From positions 1-49,136 of the forward strand of contig NZ_JAQVCN010000033.1 of assembly GCF_028689785.1 (NCBI RefSeq): a stretch of 49,136 nt of DNA, read 5' to 3'. The position numbers and the translations under genes were made by a program. The notes below the pieces were generated by a model, which ran no database searches, was not told the DNA's origin, and saw only the letters and a list, made by a program, of their open reading frames with translations. Position 1 is the first letter of the stretch, and each line of letters begins with the position of its first letter. Shown here piece after piece: positions 33,690 to 42,479 of this stretch. Origin of the DNA: Zoogloea sp. (GTDB lineage Bacteria; Pseudomonadota; Gammaproteobacteria; Burkholderiales; Rhodocyclaceae).

Positions 33690-33878
33690 TTAAGCTTCAG
33701 TCGAGTAAGGATAGGCCTTGGCCGGCACCTGGCCCTCGGCGTACTGCCGGGTGGTCTCTGCATCCTGGGGCTTGTCCCACCACAAAGCGCGGCCCTTCTT
33801 CTGCTCTTCGCGCTCTTCCGGATGCTTCTCCATCCATTCACGCATGAACTTGGTGTGCTCGGATTCGTAACCTGCCAT
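33690..33878 (-). CDS. DUF3460 family small protein
   Basis: This is a 62-residue soluble, charged protein. The conserved string ESEHTKFMREWMEKHPEE and the following GRALWWDKPQD are typical of DUF3460, a small family largely found in Betaproteobacteria with no known function. The start ATG at 33876-33878 has AAGGGAG 7 bases upstream. It lies between spoT and the exonuclease gene on the same strand, so it may be read with spoT. Confidence 0.85.
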   Translation of the reverse strand: MAGYESEHTKFMREWMEKHPEEREEQKKGRALWWDKPQDAETTRQYAEGQVPAKAYPYSTEA

Positions 33879-33916
33879 GTTTGATCTCCCTTTTAGCGGC
33901 GTGGATTCTAGCAGTC

Positions 33917-36127
33917 TCAGGCGCTTTTCTGGTCGCCCTTGAGACGGTTGATGCGGACCACCTCGGGGATGTTGCGCACCCCGCGGATAACTTTGGCCAG
34001 ATGCAGGCGGTGGGTGACCTGCAGGGTGATGTAGATGGTCGAGTAGGCCCCCTGCTCCCCGTCCGTACTCACGTTCTGAATATTGCAGTCCTGCTCGGAA
34101 ATGGCGTTGGCAACCTTGGCCAGCACCCCGCGCACGTTCTGGGTAAGCAGCTTGAGCGTGACGTCGAACAGGCGGTCTGACGAGGCCTCCCATTCCACGT
34201 CGATCCAGCGATCCCGCTCGCTGCGTAGCTTGCGGGCCTGGGGGCAGTCGTGGAGGTGCACCTCAAGGCCCTGCCCCTTGCGGATGATGCCGACGATGGG
34301 ATCACCCGGGATGGGCCGGCAGCACCGGGCCAGTTGCACCGCCACACCTTCGGTGCCGCGGATCAGGATGGCGCCGGCGGGCTTGGGTTTGACCACATCG
34401 GCACGGCCCGACTCCACATCCTGGATCTCCGCCAGACGGCGCGCCACAATGGCCGGCAAACGACGGCCAAGGCCGATGTCGGTCATCAACTCACGGCGGC
34501 TGGGCAGGGTGAACTCCTTCAAGAAGCGCTCCCAGGCAAACATGCTTACCTGGCCCAGGGTCAGGCCATGGGGGCGCAGGGCCTGGTTGAGCAGGCGCTC
34601 GCCCAGAGTGGAGGCTTCCTCCTGCTGGGCGTTTTTGAGGAAGTGACGGATCTGGGCGCGGGCCTTGCCGGTTCGCACATAGCTCAACCAGGCCGGGTTG
34701 GGGCTGGCGTGGGCGGCGGTGATGATCTCGATCTGGTCACCGTTATGCAGTTCGGTCCGCAGGGGCATCAACTCACCGTTGATGCGCCCGGCCACGCAGC
34801 GGTTGCCCACGTCGGTATGCACCGCATAGGCGAAATCCACCACTGTCGCTCCCCGCGGCAGGGCAAAGATCTTGCCCTTGGGGGTGAAGGCGTAAACCTC
34901 GCCGGGAAAGAGATCAACCTTGACGTGCTCCAGGAACTCGCTGGAATCACCCGAGGTGGACTGAAGCTCAAGCAGAGACTGCAACCAGCTATGGGTCTTG
35001 TGCTGGAGCTCGGTGAGTGTCTTTTCGTCTTCTTTGTACAACCAGTGGGAGGCCACTCCGCTCTCGGCGATGTGGTTCATCTGGTGGGTGCGGATCTGCA
35101 CCTCCACCGGGGTGCCGAAAGGCCCGATGAGCGTGGTGTGGAGCGACTGGTAGCCATTGCCCTTGGGGATGGCGATGTAGTCCTTGAACTTGCCGGGCAC
35201 CGGCTTGTAGAGGGCATGCAGCGCCCCGAGGGCCCGGTAACAGGTCTGGATATCGGGGACGATGACGCGAAAACCGTAGATGTCGAGCACTTGGGAAAAG
35301 CTCAGACGCTTCTCGACCATCTTTCGGTAGATGCTGTAGAGGTGCTTCTCGCGCCCCCGGACCTCGGCCTGGATGTCCCACTGGGGGAGGCGCTCCTCGA
35401 TGGCGATGAGGATCTTGCCTACCACCTCACGCCGATTACCCCGGGCTGCAAGAATGGCCTTGGATAGCACACCGAAACGCAGCGGGTAGCGGTGCTTGAA
35501 AGCCAGTTCCTGAAGCTCGCGATACAGGCTGTTGAGACCCAGCCGGTTGGCGATGGGGGCATGGATCTCCTGGGTTTCGCGGGCGATGCGGCGGCGCTTG
35601 TCGGGGCGCATGTGATCGAGCGTCCGCATGTTGTGCAGACGGTCGGCCAGCTTGATGAGGATCACCCGCAGATCGCTGGCCATGGCCAGCAGCATCTTGC
35701 GGAAGTTTTCGGCCTGGGCTTCTTCCTGGGATTGAAACTCGATCTTGTCGAGCTTCGAGACGCCATCGACCAACTCTGCCGTGGTACGCCCGAAGCGCTC
35801 GGAGATCTCGGCCTTGGTGATATGGGTGTCCTCCATCACATCGTGAAGGAGCGCCGCACACAGGGCCTGGGCATCCAGATGCCAGCCGGCAAGAATCTCG
35901 GCTACGGCAACCGGGTGGGAAATGTAGGGTTCACCACTCTTGCGCACCTGCCCACGGTGGGCATCAGCAGAAAAATGGTATGCCGCTTCGATGCGGCCTA
36001 CGTCCTCCGGGCGGAGGTAAACCGCAACCTGTGCCCTCAGCCGCCCGAAATCAAGGGGGAGGACACAGGAGGGAGGAGGCTGGAAAACGCCGCTACCACT
36101 GACGGGGACTGGGGCGGCGGATTCCAT
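33917..36127 (-). CDS. spoT: Bifunctional (p)ppGpp synthase/hydrolase (SpoT/RelA family)
   Basis: This enzyme makes and degrades the stringent-response alarmone (p)ppGpp. The 736-residue protein has an active-type HD hydrolase domain (YISHPVAVAEIL, ALLHDVMEDT, KLADRLHNMRTL), so the hydrolase is likely functional. The synthetase domain follows (YRKMVEKRLSFSQVLDIYGFRVIV read in pieces, GNGYQSLHTTLIGPFG), then a TGS domain (YAFTPKGKIFALPRGATVVDFAYAVHTDVG in part), a zinc-finger/helical region (VQLARCCRPIPGDPIVG) and a C-terminal ACT domain. It sits 25 bases after rpoZ, giving the standard gmk-rpoZ-spoT order. Confidence 0.95.
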   Translation of the reverse strand: MESAAPVPVSGSGVFQPPPSCVLPLDFGRLRAQVAVYLRPEDVGRIEAAYHFSADAHRGQVRKSGEPYISHPVAVAEILAGWHLDAQALCAALLHDVMEDTHITKAEISERFGRTTAELVDGVSKLDKIEFQSQEEAQAENFRKMLLAMASDLRVILIKLADRLHNMRTLDHMRPDKRRRIARETQEIHAPIANRLGLNSLYRELQELAFKHRYPLRFGVLSKAILAARGNRREVVGKILIAIEERLPQWDIQAEVRGREKHLYSIYRKMVEKRLSFSQVLDIYGFRVIVPDIQTCYRALGALHALYKPVPGKFKDYIAIPKGNGYQSLHTTLIGPFGTPVEVQIRTHQMNHIAESGVASHWLYKEDEKTLTELQHKTHSWLQSLLELQSTSGDSSEFLEHVKVDLFPGEVYAFTPKGKIFALPRGATVVDFAYAVHTDVGNRCVAGRINGELMPLRTELHNGDQIEIITAAHASPNPAWLSYVRTGKARAQIRHFLKNAQQEEASTLGERLLNQALRPHGLTLGQVSMFAWERFLKEFTLPSRRELMTDIGLGRRLPAIVARRLAEIQDVESGRADVVKPKPAGAILIRGTEGVAVQLARCCRPIPGDPIVGIIRKGQGLEVHLHDCPQARKLRSERDRWIDVEWEASSDRLFDVTLKLLTQNVRGVLAKVANAISEQDCNIQNVSTDGEQGAYSTIYITLQVTHRLHLAKVIRGVRNIPEVVRINRLKGDQKSA

Positions 36128-36152
36128 GACATCTCTCTCTCGGGACAGGCGT

Positions 36153-36368
36153 TCAAGCCTGACCGCGGTTGAGAACTTCGGCGCCGACCTTGCCGGCAGC
36201 GATTTCGCGCAGCGCGATCACGGTGGGCTTGTCCTTGTCGTGACGGTCCAGATCGACCTGGGGGGTAGCCCCGGCCGTCAGCTGACGGGCACGGTAGGTC
36301 GCCGCCAGCGTCAGCTGGAAGCGGTTGGGGATTCTTTTCAGACAGTCGTCGACGGTAACGCGGGCCAT
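36153..36368 (-). CDS. rpoZ: DNA-directed RNA polymerase omega subunit
   Basis: Omega helps RNA polymerase assemble and forms part of a ppGpp-binding site in E. coli. The start ATG at 36366-36368 ([19 protein letters not shown]) follows CAGGA at good spacing and gives 71 residues. A longer open frame upstream overlaps gmk and lacks family similarity. The central [10 protein letters not shown] and [13 protein letters not shown] segments are the conserved omega core. The gene lies one base after the gmk stop codon. Confidence 0.95.
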   Translation of the reverse strand: MARVTVDDCLKRIPNRFQLTLAATYRARQLTAGATPQVDLDRHDKDKPTVIALREIAAGKVGAEVLNRGQA

Positions 36369-36369
36369 A

Positions 36370-36984
36370 TCAATCCTGTTCCAGGTAATGGAAAAACTCC
36401 GACTTGCGTGCCTCCTGGTTGGCGTAGCGAAGCCGTGATGCTCGCACCACCGCAACCAGATCTTCGAGCGCGGCAGGCAAGTCTTCGTTGATTATAACGT
36501 AGTCGAACTCGGCCACATGGCGCATCTCGCCCCGGGCGCCAAGCACTCGGCGGGCGATGACCTCCTCCGTGTCAGTGCCACGGCCGCGCAGGCGGCGCTC
36601 CAGCTCTTCCACCGACGGGGGCAGGATAAACACGCCCACCGCCTTCGGGAAGACCTTGCGCACCTGCTGCGCCCCCTGCCAGTCGATCTCCAGCAGGATA
36701 TCGTTGCCGGCAGCTATCTGCGCCTCCAGCCACGCGCGGGAAGTCCCGTAATAATTGCTGTGAACCTCGGCCCACTCAAGGAATTCACCCTTATCGCGCA
36801 GGGCGCGGAAGGTGGGCACATCGACAAAATGGTAATGCGTGCCATCCACTTCACCAACGCGCGGAGCACGGGTGGCGTAGGACACAGAGAGCTTCACCAA
36901 AGGATCGCGGGCCAGCAGACCGCTTACCAGGGTGGTCTTTCCGGCACCTGAAGGTGCCGTGACGATGAATAGAGTGCCGGGCAT
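36370..36984 (-). CDS. gmk: Guanylate kinase
   Basis: Gmk phosphorylates GMP to GDP with ATP. The 204-residue protein has the P-loop [17 protein letters not shown], the GMP-binding segment [21 protein letters not shown], the [19 protein letters not shown] stretch, and the lid/base region [20 protein letters not shown]. It is followed by rpoZ at a one-base gap and preceded by yicC, with 12 bases between. Confidence 0.96.
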   Translation of the reverse strand: MPGTLFIVTAPSGAGKTTLVSGLLARDPLVKLSVSYATRAPRVGEVDGTHYHFVDVPTFRALRDKGEFLEWAEVHSNYYGTSRAWLEAQIAAGNDILLEIDWQGAQQVRKVFPKAVGVFILPPSVEELERRLRGRGTDTEEVIARRVLGARGEMRHVAEFDYVIINEDLPAALEDLVAVVRASRLRYANQEARKSEFFHYLEQD

Positions 36985-36996
36985 GAAGGCCTCTTC

Positions 36997-37866
36997 CTAC
37001 TCGATGTTCTGTACTTGCTCGCGCATCTGCTCGATGGCCAGCTTGAGTTCGACGGCGATGGCGGTCATGTCCGCAGCCATGGCCTTGGAACCCAGGGTGT
37101 TGGCTTCGCGGTTCAGCTCCTGCATCAGGAAGTCCAGGCGCTTGCCGGCCGACCCACCGACTTTCAGGATGCGCTCCACCTCATCCAGATGGGTGGACAG
37201 GCGCGACAGCTCTTCTGCCACATCGACGCGCTGGGCAAAGAGGCCTACTTCAAGCCGGATACGGTCGTCGTCGAGGGTGGCCGCAGCATCCCGCAGTCGG
37301 CTGGCGAGCTTTTCCTGGTATTCGGCAACCAGCGCCGGAACCCGGGGCTGCACCGTAGCCACCAGCTGGCGCATGCGGGCAATACGGCCGCGGATCATAT
37401 CGGCCAGCTTGTCACCTTCACGTCGCCGGGTGGCGATCAGCTCGTCCAGGGCAACGGCAATAGTCGCCGCGATCTCCGGTTGCATGGCTTCGAAGGTCAC
37501 GCTGTCGTCGGCCAGGATGCCGGGCCAGCGCAACACCTCAACCACAGACAGGGGGGCCGCCTGGGGCAACTCGGCCTGGATGGCGGCCTGGGCAAGCTTC
37601 AGTTGGCCCAGTACCGTGCCGTTGATGGAAATGTCGCGGGCTGCGTTATCCTTCGACTGCAGGTTGAAACGGCATTCCACCTTTCCCCGCCGCAGTTTGG
37701 CGGTGATCGCCTCGCGCAACATGGGTTCAGCCTGGCGCAGGTCATCATTGATCCGGAAGGCAAGGTCGAGATAGCGGGAATTGACGCTCCGCAGTTCGAG
37801 ATGCAATGCCACGCGGCCCAGGTCGCGAGTCTGGACGGCGTAACCCGTCATGCTGTGAATCATCAT
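36997..37866 (-). CDS. yicC: YicC/YloC family endoribonuclease
   Basis: This is a 289-residue protein with the family start MIHSMTGYA and the N-terminal LHLELRSVNSRYLDLAFRI, plus the C-terminal DUF1732 end KRLDFLMQELNREANTLGSKA. Family members act as endoribonucleases on small RNA and mRNA targets in E. coli and Bacillus. Two adjacent ATGs are possible starts (37866 and 37863); GGGA lies 5 or 8 bases upstream. It heads the yicC-gmk-rpoZ-spoT run and is divergent from the kinase gene. Confidence 0.93.
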   Translation of the reverse strand: MMIHSMTGYAVQTRDLGRVALHLELRSVNSRYLDLAFRINDDLRQAEPMLREAITAKLRRGKVECRFNLQSKDNAARDISINGTVLGQLKLAQAAIQAELPQAAPLSVVEVLRWPGILADDSVTFEAMQPEIAATIAVALDELIATRRREGDKLADMIRGRIARMRQLVATVQPRVPALVAEYQEKLASRLRDAAATLDDDRIRLEVGLFAQRVDVAEELSRLSTHLDEVERILKVGGSAGKRLDFLMQELNREANTLGSKAMAADMTAIAVELKLAIEQMREQVQNIE

Positions 37867-37949
37867 TTTTTCCCGAGATAGAGCGGCAATCCGCAGCTAC
37901 ACTAGCGAGCCAGATTGCCACCAAAAGACGAAGTGTAGCGCCCCGCCTG

Positions 37950-38900
37950 ATGGCCACTCAACAGAACTGCGCCCTCCCGTCCGGATTTCAGCTCGACCAC
38001 TACCGGGTCGAGCGGCAGCTTTCGCTGGGTGGTTTTTCCATTGTGTACCTGGCTTACGATCAGGACGGCACCCCTGTCGCCATCAAGGAATACCTGCCCA
38101 ACTCCCTGGCCCTGCGGGCTGAAGGTGAAGTGACACCCCACGTCACGGAAGCCCACCAGGGCGCATTCCGCTACGGCATGAAGTGTTTTTTTGAAGAGGG
38201 CCGGGCCCTGGCCAAGCTGGTACACCCCAACGTGGTGCGGGTGCTCAACTTCTTTCGGGCCAACGGCACGGTGTACATGGTGATGCAGTTCGAGCGGGGT
38301 CGAACCCTTCACGACTACGCCTACAAAAACAAGAACAACGTCCGCGAGCGCTTCATCCGCGGCGTCTTCACGCGCATGCTAAACGGCCTGCGAGAGGTGC
38401 ACGCCCACAAGCTGCTGCACCTGGACATCAAACCCTCCAACATCTACCTGCGCGCCGACGGTACCCCGGTGCTACTCGACTTCGGCGCGGCCCGGCAAAC
38501 CCTGATGTCGGACACCCCGATCCTGAAACCCATGTATACGCCCGGCTTCGCATCGCCGGAGCAGTTCAACAACCGGGACGCCCTCGGCCCGTGGAGCGAC
38601 ATCTACAGTGTTGGCGCCAGCATGTACGCCTGCCTGGCCGGCAACTCCCCCCAGCGCTCCGACGAACGCATCAATCACGACACCGTCGTCCCGGCCACCG
38701 AACAATGGGCGGGCAAGTATTCCCATCATTTTCTGGCCACCATCGACTGGTGCCTGCAACTTGACCCTCTGAAGCGCCCTCAAAGCTGCTTCGCACTGCA
38801 AAAGGTGCTCGCCCAACGCCACCGCGAGGCGCCCCCGCCGCAGAAGACCTGGCTAGAAGGGCTGGGCTCCCGACTCAAAACAATGATAGGCCGTACATGA
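37950..38900 (+). CDS. Hanks-type serine/threonine protein kinase
   Basis: This is a 316-residue soluble Ser/Thr kinase with no membrane segment or sensor domain visible. The Gly-rich loop is LSLGGFSIVYLAYD, the ATP lysine is in VAIKEYLP, the catalytic loop is HLDIKPSNIYL, and DFG appears in LLDFGAARQ. The activation segment contains PMYTPGFASPEQFN. The catalytic loop has L in place of the usual R of HRD, so it is a non-RD kinase. I chose ATG at 37950 (MATQQNCALPSG). An open frame reaches further upstream, but that segment overlaps the yicC start region and is low quality. It is coupled by ATGA to a PP2C phosphatase, and the pair presumably acts on shared targets. Confidence 0.9.
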   Translation: MATQQNCALPSGFQLDHYRVERQLSLGGFSIVYLAYDQDGTPVAIKEYLPNSLALRAEGEVTPHVTEAHQGAFRYGMKCFFEEGRALAKLVHPNVVRVLNFFRANGTVYMVMQFERGRTLHDYAYKNKNNVRERFIRGVFTRMLNGLREVHAHKLLHLDIKPSNIYLRADGTPVLLDFGAARQTLMSDTPILKPMYTPGFASPEQFNNRDALGPWSDIYSVGASMYACLAGNSPQRSDERINHDTVVPATEQWAGKYSHHFLATIDWCLQLDPLKRPQSCFALQKVLAQRHREAPPPQKTWLEGLGSRLKTMIGRT

Positions 38901-39805
38901 GATTCACCATTTTCCAGGAAAGCCGGGTCGGTAAGCGGCGCACCAACCAGGACCGTGTCGCCTATTCCTACACCCGCGATGCCTTGTTGCTGGTTCTGGC
39001 GGACGGCATGGGCGGCCACCTGTATGGCGAGGTGGCTGCGCAGATCTCGGTGCAGTTCATTGCCCAATCCTTCCAGCAGGAGGCCCGCCCCAAGGTCACC
39101 GATCCGATCCTGTTTCTGTCGCGGGTGCTCAGCAACGCCCACCATGCCATCCTCGACTACGCCTTCGACAAGCACCTGGCCGACATTCCCCGCACCACCA
39201 TCGTTGCGTGCCTGGTTCAAGATGGCGTCGCCCACTGGGCCCACGCTGGCGACTCGCGCCTCTACCTGATCCGCAAGGGCAAGCTGGCCACCCAGACTCG
39301 TGACCACTCGCGGGTTCAGTTGATGCTCGACCAGGGGCTCCTTGATGCGGAAAGCGCCGCCGTGCACCCCGGACGCAACCGCATCTTCAGCTGCCTGGGA
39401 GGCAGCCATCCGCCCCAGATTGAATTCTCCCGCGGCACCCCCCTCATCAACGGTGACGTCATTGCCATCTGCTCGGACGGCGTGTGGGGCCCCCTCGACA
39501 GCGACGTCCTGGTCCAGACCCTGGCCGACGGCCGCGTCATGGACGGCGTGCCGCGACTCATGAACGAGGCCGAAGCCCTAGGCGGTGCCCAGTGCGACAA
39601 CATGTCCCTGATCGCCATGACCTGGCACGACGACCACCAGGAAGACACCCCCGATACCGTCTCTACCCGCACCATGCCCGCCGACGCATTCACCACCCAG
39701 ATGGAAGGCTTCGGTCGCAACAAGCGCGACCAGGAAGATCTCAGCGAAGACGAGATCGAACGCGCCATCCGGGAAATCAACGCAGCCATCCATAAATTCA
39801 AATGA
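38897..39805 (+). CDS. PP2C-family serine/threonine phosphatase
   Basis: This is a 302-residue metal-dependent protein phosphatase. Metal-binding motifs are NQDRVAYS, LVLADGMGGH, HAGDSRLYLIRKGKL and CSDGVWGPLD, in the family order. It overlaps the upstream kinase gene by 4 bases, and the pair is expected to set the phosphorylation level of common targets. After residue about 240 there is a polar tail with an acidic stretch (DLSEDEIERAIREINAA). A hairpin terminator follows at once, and the mobile element starts just after, so this is the last chromosomal gene seen on the right. Confidence 0.92.
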   Translation: MRFTIFQESRVGKRRTNQDRVAYSYTRDALLLVLADGMGGHLYGEVAAQISVQFIAQSFQQEARPKVTDPILFLSRVLSNAHHAILDYAFDKHLADIPRTTIVACLVQDGVAHWAHAGDSRLYLIRKGKLATQTRDHSRVQLMLDQGLLDAESAAVHPGRNRIFSCLGGSHPPQIEFSRGTPLINGDVIAICSDGVWGPLDSDVLVQTLADGRVMDGVPRLMNEAEALGGAQCDNMSLIAMTWHDDHQEDTPDTVSTRTMPADAFTTQMEGFGRNKRDQEDLSEDEIERAIREINAAIHKFK

Positions 39806-39808
39806 TGT

Positions 39809-39836
39809 ATCAGGCCGCCCCATGCGGTGGCCTGAT
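39809..39836 (+). terminator. Hairpin terminator after the kinase-phosphatase pair
   Basis: ATCAGGCC (39809-39816) and GGCCTGAT (39829-39836) form an 8-bp stem, followed by TGCTTT. The T run is short, so efficiency is uncertain. It starts 4 bases after the phosphatase stop codon. Confidence 0.65.
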
Positions 39837-39914
39837 TGCTTTGGATTCAATCACTTCCTCAAAATCGCCGCATCACGCCGTTTCATCCAGAACCGCCCAA
39901 GCGCGTACAATGTG

Positions 39915-39934
39915 TGTAGCTACGTTTGTAGCTA
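39915..39934. repeat. Direct repeat TGTAGCTA just upstream of the integrase
   Basis: TGTAGCTA occurs at 39915-39922 and again at 39927-39934 (12-base period), each containing the palindrome TAGCTA. It lies 22 bases before the integrase start, where recombinase or excisionase binding sites, the integrase promoter and the left attachment site are expected. Which of these it is cannot be decided without the far end of the element. Confidence 0.45.
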
Positions 39935-39956
39935 GCAAATGGACGTTCCCTAGGGG

Positions 39957-41234
39957 GTGGTTTTGGCCAGGCTCACAGACATCGAGCTCCGCAAGTGGAT
40001 CAAGGCAGGCGTGCCCGTCGTCAAGTCTGACGGCGGCGGCCTCTACTTCACCATGTCCGCCAACCAGGCCCGGGACAAAGCCGGCTCCTGGATTGTCCGT
40101 TACCGCTTCGACGGAAAGGGGCGGGAGCTCACCCTGGGGCGCTACCCGGATCTCTCCCTGGCGGTGGCCCGTGGCCTGGCCACCGAAGCCCGCGCCAAGA
40201 TCCAGCAGGGCACCGACGTGGCCCGCGAGAAACAGCAGACCCGCATTACCCGGGCTGCCGCCAAGTCCTTCCGCGAGCTGGCCACCGACTACATGGAGAA
40301 GAACTTTCCGCGCCTGTCGGAGAGCACCATCAAGCAGCGGCGCCGCTACATCGACGGCCCCATCGCCAAGCACCTCGGGGCCATTCCTGCCCGGGAAGTC
40401 ACCACCGCCGATGTGGTCGCCCTCCTCGAAAGCGTGGGCGCCAAGTCCGCCAACGTGGCCGAGATGGTCCTCTCCGCAGTCTCCGAGATCTTCAAGCACG
40501 GCATGGCCCGCCACGTGGTGGCCGCCAACCCCTGCAGCGGCATCTCCGTGGCTGCCATCTGTGGCCGGCCGGCGCCCCGCCGGCTTCGTCTCAAGCTCAC
40601 AGAGGCCGAGCTGCGGGCCTTGCTCCCCGCCCTGCCCTTCATCGGCACCGAGAACACCCTGGCGGTAAAGCTGCTGCTCGTCACCTGCACGCGCATTGGT
40701 GAGCTGACCCGCGCCGAGTGGAAAGACGTAAGCCTGAAGCAGGCCGAATGGTTCATCCCCGACGAAAACAGCAAGTCGGGCAAGGGCTTCACCATCCCGC
40801 TGCCGCCCTGTGCGGTGGCGTGGTTGCAAGAGCTCCAGGCCCTGGCCTGTGGCTCCCGCTACGTACTCCCCGCGCGCCAGCAACGCCACAAGCGCGCCGG
40901 AGAGGAAAGGCACTTCGAGCAACGCACCATGAACGCCATGCTCCACAAGCTGTGTGACCACCTGGGCGACACGGTGCGCCGCTTCACCCCCCACGACCTC
41001 CGCAGCACCGCCCGCAGCCACCTGGCCGCCCTGGGCGTGCCCGTGCTCATTGCCGAGCGTTGCCTCAATCACGCCCTGGGGGGGCTGGTGGCGGTGTATG
41101 ACCAGCACGATTACCTGACTGAACGCCGCGCCGCCCTGGAGCTGTGGGCAGCCTTCCTCCAGGCCTGCGAAGAGGGCCGGGAGTGGTTGCCACCAGGTGG
41201 GAAGGTCGTCCCGCTGCGGGGGCGGGCCGCATGA
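39957..41234 (+). CDS. P4-type tyrosine integrase
   Basis: This site-specific recombinase inserts and excises the element. The 425-residue protein has an N-terminal DUF4102-type arm-binding domain (residues about 5-95, with GGGLYFTMSANQ and LGRYPDLSLAVARGLA), a SAM-like core-binding domain (about 100-190) and a catalytic domain. Catalytic residues visible are Arg246 (TCTRIGELT), His346 and Arg349 (PHDLRSTARS), His372 (LNHALGG) and Tyr381 (VAVYDQHDY). The start is GTG at 39957 with a purine-rich AGGGG upstream. It reads away from the PP2C gene. The site is intergenic; no tRNA is visible as a target. Confidence 0.93.
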   Translation: MVLARLTDIELRKWIKAGVPVVKSDGGGLYFTMSANQARDKAGSWIVRYRFDGKGRELTLGRYPDLSLAVARGLATEARAKIQQGTDVAREKQQTRITRAAAKSFRELATDYMEKNFPRLSESTIKQRRRYIDGPIAKHLGAIPAREVTTADVVALLESVGAKSANVAEMVLSAVSEIFKHGMARHVVAANPCSGISVAAICGRPAPRRLRLKLTEAELRALLPALPFIGTENTLAVKLLLVTCTRIGELTRAEWKDVSLKQAEWFIPDENSKSGKGFTIPLPPCAVAWLQELQALACGSRYVLPARQQRHKRAGEERHFEQRTMNAMLHKLCDHLGDTVRRFTPHDLRSTARSHLAALGVPVLIAERCLNHALGGLVAVYDQHDYLTERRAALELWAAFLQACEEGREWLPPGGKVVPLRGRAA

Positions 41235-41347
41235 ACTGAGGATCAACCGAGCAGCACGCCGCGCCTAGGTCGGCCAACCGAAAACGGGGACACCTTCACC
41301 CCGCTGGCGCGGCACCTTCTTCGATGGGGCGCACGATGGAGCGCATT

Positions 41348-42304
41348 ATGAATTACCCCGAGTGGGCGCCGCCTGCGGTCTGTGAGTTACATAAGCGCGT
41401 AGTTGCGAGGATGAGCCATCCTCACGATGGGGCAGCCCAGTTCAGGCCCAGCTATTTCGAAGAGCCGATCTACCGCCGTCTTGTTTCCGACGACCGCATG
41501 AAGCACGCGTGGCCCGAGCTTTCTAAGTACCGCCCTCAGCCGGATGGAACAGTAAGGGGGATTTGGGCGACAGCGCTTCACCGAAGCGAAGACGATTGGC
41601 TTCGCTTTGTAGCAATGGAAGTCGTCAAAGCGGCCTTCGATGCGAATCGAGATTTTGAAAGCCGTGCGGCAAAAAGAGACAGATACGAATCTATTGCCGC
41701 CGCGGCGAACAACTTAGCCGCGCAATTGGATCTCACGGAGTTGGGCGAGGACTACATATTCGGTGGTGCCATGCACCTACTTCCAGACAAGACCCTAGCG
41801 GCAATCCTATCGAGGTTTGATCCAAAACGGTTCGATGGAGATTACTGCGATACGTGGCACTTTCTGAGCCCCGACCCGCTCCCGGAGAACTACACCCCAG
41901 ACAGGTATATCCACGACAGCGGCGGCGAGACGGTAGGGTATGGACTGCCCTTGACAAGGGATCTGTACGGCTCGTTCCTCGATTACATGGAAGACCGCAG
42001 GCCTACGGCGCCCGCAAGCCCCATGTATTGGCCCTCGGTATCCGAAGTGCTAAGGAGTCTCGCGGAGCGCGCCTCTACGATTGCTGCGCGCGCTGCCGAG
42101 GAACCCAGACTTGTCGAGCGGGATACCAAGAACAGACGCGCAAACCATGCAATCCGAGCAATCGTTAAGGCCTTGCATCCCAGAACGGGAATGGTCCTCA
42201 GGGGCACTGTTGCAACACTGGTGGCGGTCGGGCTTGATTGGCATGAGGCGCTGTCAGAAAGCGATGTTGAGGCCGCGCTAAAGGGCTTTGATCTGAGCCC
42301 CTGA
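41348..42304 (+). CDS. Unknown protein, element cargo between integrase and AlpA
   Basis: I do not recognise this 318-residue protein. I chose ATG at 41348 (MNYPEWAPPAVCELHKRVV) because GGAG lies 6 bases upstream; ATGs at 41324 and 41336 are in frame but weaker. It has no signal peptide or membrane segment. The N-terminal two thirds is mixed and rich in aromatic and charged residues (FDGDYCDTWHFLSPDPLPENY); the C-terminal part has helical Ala/Arg stretches (SEVLRSLAERASTIAARAAEE, then KNRRANHAIRAIVKALH). Base composition looks less GC-rich than the neighbours, consistent with later acquisition. Its place just after an integrase is where satellite elements often carry cargo such as defence genes; that is a guess. 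Confidence 0.75.
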   Translation: MNYPEWAPPAVCELHKRVVARMSHPHDGAAQFRPSYFEEPIYRRLVSDDRMKHAWPELSKYRPQPDGTVRGIWATALHRSEDDWLRFVAMEVVKAAFDANRDFESRAAKRDRYESIAAAANNLAAQLDLTELGEDYIFGGAMHLLPDKTLAAILSRFDPKRFDGDYCDTWHFLSPDPLPENYTPDRYIHDSGGETVGYGLPLTRDLYGSFLDYMEDRRPTAPASPMYWPSVSEVLRSLAERASTIAARAAEEPRLVERDTKNRRANHAIRAIVKALHPRTGMVLRGTVATLVAVGLDWHEALSESDVEAALKGFDLSP

Positions 42305-42331
42305 AATAGTCACGAGAATTTGTCCTATTTG

Positions 42332-42361
42332 TTCAGGGGGGGAGTAATGCCCTCCCCTGAA
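42332..42361 (+). terminator. Hairpin after the cargo gene
   Basis: TTCAGGGG (42332-42339) and CCCCTGAA (42354-42361) form an 8-bp stem 28 bases after the cargo stop codon. No T run follows, so it may be an mRNA-end stabiliser or weak terminator rather than a full intrinsic terminator. Confidence 0.45.
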
Positions 42362-42445
42362 TAAGGTTAAATCAGGCCCCAGATTGCACCCAAAAATCAT
42401 GTGAATTACTCAGGGCTTCTGCTGTTTGTCGTAGCTTGAATATTC

Positions 42446-42475
42446 GTGCTCTCGTCTCAACTCATCGGAGAGCAC
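42446..42475 (+). promoter_or_regulatory. Hairpin covering the ribosome site of the AlpA gene
   Basis: GTGCTCTC (42446-42453) and GAGAGCAC (42468-42475) are a perfect 8-bp inverted repeat. The second arm contains most of the GGAG (42467-42470) ribosome site of the next gene, whose ATG is at 42480. It could be an operator for the AlpA protein itself or a hairpin that hides the ribosome site. Confidence 0.5.
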
Positions 42476-42479
42476 AGAA

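Noticed and set aside
36369-36455. N-terminal extension of rpoZ
   Set aside because: It overlaps the end of gmk and lacks omega similarity; ATG at 36368 gives the normal protein.
39806-39956. tRNA gene as the integrase target
   Set aside because: No cloverleaf or 3' CCA-type sequence could be found between the phosphatase and the integrase.
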